NCBI GenBank assembly: GCA_040758525.1
Contig: JBFLVQ010000447.1
Span: forward strand, 1 to 8,043
Direction of reading: 5' to 3'
From: JBFLVQ01 sp040758525
Lineage (GTDB): Bacteria; Acidobacteriota; Blastocatellia; Chloracidobacteriales; JADJPF01
Length of the DNA: 8,043 nt
Of the stretch, positions 5,501 to 8,043 are shown one piece after another. Below the pieces are notes generated by a model. That model did no database searches. It had not been told where the DNA came from and saw only the letters and a program-made list of their open reading frames with translations. A program made the translations under genes and the position numbers. How positions within the stretch are numbered: the stretch's first letter is position 1; each line of letters begins with the position of its first letter.

Positions 5501-6550
5501 ATGAAGCCGCTTATCATTCTATTTCTAATGGCGATCTTTTCGATAACCAGCTTTGCCAATACTTGGCAATCCTCAATGGTAAGAAACAATGATTTCTATC
5601 TACTAGCAGAAGATGTCACTAGCAGCCATAAAAGCCATAGCAATATCATTAAACAGCAACGACAGATCATAGAAGTTGAAGGTATAAAACTCTGGTTGGA
5701 CATGACATTTACAGAAGTGACCAATCGTATTGGCGACAAGTTTGAGCTAGTTGAATCAAGAAAAAATTATTGGGAAATAGTATCTAAGGAAGGACCACCT
5801 TTCAATATTTATGCTGCATTGATTTTTGAAAATGGCAAGATTATCAAACTCAACAAATATTTAAATGTTTTCTTCGGTAATGACGCAAACCATATCGCTA
5901 ACATACTCTTCCAGATCTTTACTAAGAATAATGGGCAAACTTTTATTGTTAAAACCCAGTCAATGATTAATAAAAGCACGGCAGAGCTAACAATTCATAG
6001 AATCGATTTCGATACTGGACACAATGGTATCAGCATAGGGTTTCTTACAGGAAAAATACTGCCTCAGGTGTTCCTAGATAAAGTTTATCTAACTGAACAT
6101 ATACGCAATGAACAAAATCTAATGTTAGGCAACATACCATTGTGGCTTGACATGCCCAAGGGTTTGGTCCAGCAGCAATTAGAAGAGCAGTACGATATCG
6201 TAGAGATTAATGATCGCATATGGAATATTTACTTTCAGAACTATTCTTTATTCATAGGCATGGTTTACTTCAAGAATGGTCTACTCTTGGGAATATCAAG
6301 GAATTTAACGGAGGTTGTTGATATAGAAGCAAATGAGTTGGCAAAGACGCTTTTTAATGCAATTACTAGCTTTAATAATCAAGAGCTATTCCTATCAACA
6401 ATAAATGTGATGAGTGCTGTCGGAGCAGATTTTTCTATTAAAAGGATAGTGCTCGATTTCACAGTGAGAAAGATCATTATTCTGATAACAACAGCAAATA
6501 GTTATGAGCAGCAGATCTTAATTCAAGAAACATTGGAAAGTAAGAAATAA
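5501..6550 (+). CDS. Exported protein of unknown function with two tandem homologous domains
   Basis: I do not recognise this family. The 349-residue product begins with a signal peptide (KPLIILFLMAIFSITSFAN, likely cleavage near residue 19-20), so it should act in the periplasm or at the surface. It has two copies of one domain of about 125 residues. Copy 1 (about 57-181) opens with VEGIKLWLDMTFTEVTNRI and continues with YAALIFENGKIIKLNKYLN and a helix NDANHIANILFQIFT. Copy 2 (about 206-330) opens with LGNIPLWLDMPKGLVQQQL and continues with IGMVYFKNGLLLGISRNLT and EANELAKTLFNAIT. LWLDM is identical in both. The pattern of a strand, short helix, meandering strands with an NG turn and an amphipathic helix suggests a small alpha/beta fold. 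It is AT-rich with many Ile and Asn. Placement 69 bp after ftsH suggests a partner or adaptor of the protease's periplasmic side (inference). Confidence 0.85.
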   Translation: MKPLIILFLMAIFSITSFANTWQSSMVRNNDFYLLAEDVTSSHKSHSNIIKQQRQIIEVEGIKLWLDMTFTEVTNRIGDKFELVESRKNYWEIVSKEGPPFNIYAALIFENGKIIKLNKYLNVFFGNDANHIANILFQIFTKNNGQTFIVKTQSMINKSTAELTIHRIDFDTGHNGISIGFLTGKILPQVFLDKVYLTEHIRNEQNLMLGNIPLWLDMPKGLVQQQLEEQYDIVEINDRIWNIYFQNYSLFIGMVYFKNGLLLGISRNLTEVVDIEANELAKTLFNAITSFNNQELFLSTINVMSAVGADFSIKRIVLDFTVRKIIILITTANSYEQQILIQETLESKK

Positions 6551-6766
6551 TCCTCACTCAGTTGGGTAAATTACCCAATATAAACTCTCAAACATTCACT
6601 TACCAACTTCTTTAAGGTATTAATCTACTAATACAAGTAAAAGCGGCAAGGCACACCATTTGTAAAAGAAAATTTGTTGAATCTATTTTGAAGCATACAC
6701 ATTTGAGATGTATAGATAACAAGAACAGCTATTTGGCAGGTAAGGCAAGCAGAAGGATAAATAATA
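6551..6766 (+). promoter_or_regulatory. Upstream region of the decayed exporter locus
   Basis: This spacer holds a 17-bp dyad just after the preceding stop (6562-6578), a small hairpin GTATTA-N6-TAATAC (6617-6634) and a candidate sigma-70 promoter: TTGAAG at 6688-6693, 17 nt, then TATAGA at 6711-6716. AAGGA precedes ATG 6767 by 9 nt. The promoter and ribosome binding site look intact although the gene they served is broken. Confidence 0.45.
6562..6578. repeat. Dyad TTGGGTAA-A-TTACCCAA
   Basis: Two 8-bp arms, exact reverse complements around a single A, start 11 bp after the stop of the duplicated-domain gene. The one-base centre suits a dimeric-protein operator better than a terminator hairpin, and no T-run follows. 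Confidence 0.35.
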
Positions 6767-6865
6767 ATGAGTTCCCAACCGGCAATTGCCCATGAAGTAG
6801 TTTTCAATATGCAGTCAGTGTCGAAGGTTTACAAAATGGGTGATATAGAGGTTCATGCTTTGAAC
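6767..6865 (+). pseudogene. N-terminal stub of an ABC transporter ATPase
   Basis: ATG 6767 begins a frame reading VVFNMQSVSKVYKMGDIEVHALN. This is the usual opening of MacB/SalX-type ABC ATPases: first beta strand, the aromatic A-loop residue in VSKVYKMG, then the E-V-x-A-L strand. Homology ends at about residue 33, before the Walker A loop. The frame then runs through non-ABC sequence to a TAG at 6953-6955, 62 residues in all. The product could not bind or hydrolyse ATP. The point of divergence coincides with the start of adaptor homology in another frame, so a deletion has joined the two genes. Such ATPases normally pair with a MacB-type permease and an adaptor, neither intact here. Confidence 0.75.
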
Positions 6866-7682
6866 AAGTCAATATTGTGCTTGAACAGGCACGGCGAGAT
6901 CGTCAACGATAGACACAACTTTATGCTGCTGGTCTCATTCCACGCCAACAGTTAGAGCGAACAGAAGAGAATGAACAGTCTCTGGAGCAGAAATTAGTAA
7001 CGACAAAATATCAAGCAGAGGCAGCGGCTTATGAGGTAGAGATGGCAAAAGCTGGTCTATTGGCTTTTGAGCCGATAGAGAGTCAGGCGGTTAAGGCGGT
7101 TCAGCTCTATTCACCAATACAGGGAAGTGTGTTGCGTCTATTTGAGCAGAGTGATCGTGTTGTCATTGCTGGTACGCCACTATTGGAACTAGGTGATTGT
7201 TCAAAGCTCGAAATAGTAGTTGATGTGCTCTCGTCTGAAGCTGTAAAAATCCTTGTTGGTGCCGATGTAGTAATACAGAGTTGGGGAGGTAACCAGACGT
7301 TGCCAGCAAAAGTCCATACGGTATCGCCATCAGCTTTTACCAAGATATCAGCGTTAGGTGTTGAAGAACAATGTGTAAGTATCATTGCAGATTTTAATGA
7401 ATCTACTAGATATTTAGGTAATGGTTATAGAATTGAGGCGAGTATTATTTTATTGGAGAAGAAAGATATTCTCAAGTTTCCCATTAGCGCACTCTTTCGT
7501 GAAGGTGGAGACTGGTGTGTCTTTATAGCTAAAGTGGCAAGGCTTGCCGTCGCCAAATTGCTATCGGTGAGCGTAATGCATACGAGGCCGAAGTATTAAA
7601 TGGTATTGAAGAAAACGAAAAAGTTATTCTGCATCCTACTAACCAGCTAGCTGATGGTACTCTTATCAAAACTCAACCGTAA
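6859..7682 (+). pseudogene. Truncated, frameshifted HlyD/RND-type periplasmic adaptor
   Basis: Adaptor homology starts near 6859 (FEQVNIVLEQARRD, the alpha-hairpin), is cut by TAG 6910-6912 and resumes as TQLYAAGLIPRQQLERTEENEQ. It continues through the second lipoyl half and beta barrel (YSPIQGSVLRLFEQSDRVVIAGTPLLELGD, LEIVVDVLSSEAV, SALGVEEQ) and the membrane-proximal domain (FPISALFREGGDWCVFIAK). After codon 7531-7533 the homologous frame shifts (1-bp deletion or 2-bp insertion) and goes on as QIAIGERNAYEAEVLNGIEENEKVILHP to TAA 7680-7682. The N-terminal anchor and first lipoyl half are absent. TAG can be explained by one CAG-to-TAG change (RQRQTQLYAAG). An internal ATG at 7042 opens a 185-residue frame, but that would be a fragment without export signal. 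The intact protein would link an inner-membrane exporter to an outer-membrane channel. Confidence 0.85.
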
Positions 7683-7741
7683 TATTAAAAATGTCTTCAT
7701 TCGAGCAGATTATCTGGAGTTAAGTTTTGGAGAATAGGCTA

Positions 7742-8043
7742 TCAAACAAGCATTATAGGGCAATCGATCTCTCTTAATAAGATCTGCAGAGATATGGTTT
7801 CAAAAAACTTATTCTGTTTTGGTAGAATAAGTATGCCACTCTCTTCTTCTTGAATCTTCTTTATTAATACCTTTATGCTTTGGTTCTCTAACTTGCAAAG
7901 ATTTATTTTGACCCCCAACTTCTGAAATAGATCTTCTATTTCTCTCTTTGATACTATTTCATCATTATTAAATTTCATCAGTAATAGCTTAAGGCTATCA
8001 GTATTTATTTTAGCTAGATCTGCAGAAAGTAATAATGGATGTA
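7742..8043 (-). CDS. C-terminal part of a universal-stress-protein-like gene (5' end outside window)
   Basis: The minus-strand frame is open from the right edge to TGA 7742-7744, giving 99 residues, so the gene starts beyond 8043. An internal ATG at 7976-7978 has no ribosome binding site, and the frame upstream is coding-like (HPLLLSADLAKINTDSLKLL), so it is not taken as the start. The visible part has a helix IEDLFQKLGVKINLCKLE, then a strand ESGILILPKQNKFFE, a helix LQILLRE and a terminal strand IDCPIMLV. The ending 'h-h-h-P ... LLRE-x-x-C-P-h-h-h-V' is typical of UspA-like alpha/beta domains. The usual GxxGxxxxS nucleotide loop is not visible, so ATP binding cannot be claimed. It is convergent with the adaptor remnant. 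Confidence 0.55.
   Translation of the reverse strand, partial: HPLLLSADLAKINTDSLKLLLMKFNNDEIVSKREIEDLFQKLGVKINLCKLENQSIKVLIKKIQEEESGILILPKQNKFFETISLQILLREIDCPIMLV

Noticed and set aside
6734..6752. TTGGCAGGTAAGGCAAGC as a second sigma-54 promoter
   Set aside because: GG and the nearest GC are 8 nt apart instead of 10, so it fails the spacing rule.
7042..7599. Independent 185-residue gene starting at ATG 7042
   Set aside because: It begins and ends inside continuous adaptor homology, lacks an export signal, and ends because of a frameshift; it is part of the pseudogene.
1..8043. CRISPR array, tRNA or rRNA genes
   Set aside because: No regularly spaced direct repeats and no cloverleaf or conserved rRNA segments were seen on either strand.

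Overview
The window looks like chromosomal accessory DNA from a Gram-negative proteobacterium, most likely beta or gamma. Three things suggest this: a protein of the BCAM0308 family, a secreted DUF6600-type protein, and a periplasmic adaptor (HlyD-type) remnant. Base composition is AT-leaning by eye. Several broken genes at both ends suggest a region that is being remodelled.

Layout. 1-174 (+) is the 3' end of a gene whose product ends in an Ig-like beta-strand pattern. 175-585 has no intact gene; it holds the tail of an acyl-carrier-protein-like gene (about 356-463) and a 10-bp inverted repeat whose arms lie 100 bp apart. 586-3167 is a minus-strand cluster, read from right to left: a BCAM0308-family zinc-ribbon protein, a cytoplasmic protein with a HEXXH zincin motif and a Cys-rich tail, and an exported DUF6600-type protein with a long basic tail. 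3168-3556 is a divergent control region. 3557-6550 (+) encodes an accessory FtsH protease followed 69 bp later by an unrecognised exported protein built of two tandem copies of one domain. 6767-7682 (+) is a wrecked exporter locus: the first ~33 codons of an ABC ATPase joined to the second half of an HlyD-type adaptor, which also has an in-frame stop and a frameshift. 7742-8043 (-) is the C-terminal part of a universal-stress-protein-like gene running off the window.

How the genes may work together. The intact genes read as a protein-quality-control or stress module: a membrane AAA+ zinc protease, a second putative zinc protease, a zinc-ribbon protein, and two exported proteins of unknown role. 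The most informative regulatory signal is a near-consensus sigma-54 promoter (TGGCAT-N5-TTGCA) 43 bp upstream of ftsH, with a 7-bp inverted repeat lying between the predicted transcription start and the ribosome binding site. The functional link between the two divergent transcription units is inferred from position only. The duplicated-domain protein and the HEXXH protein are the best candidates for undescribed functions.
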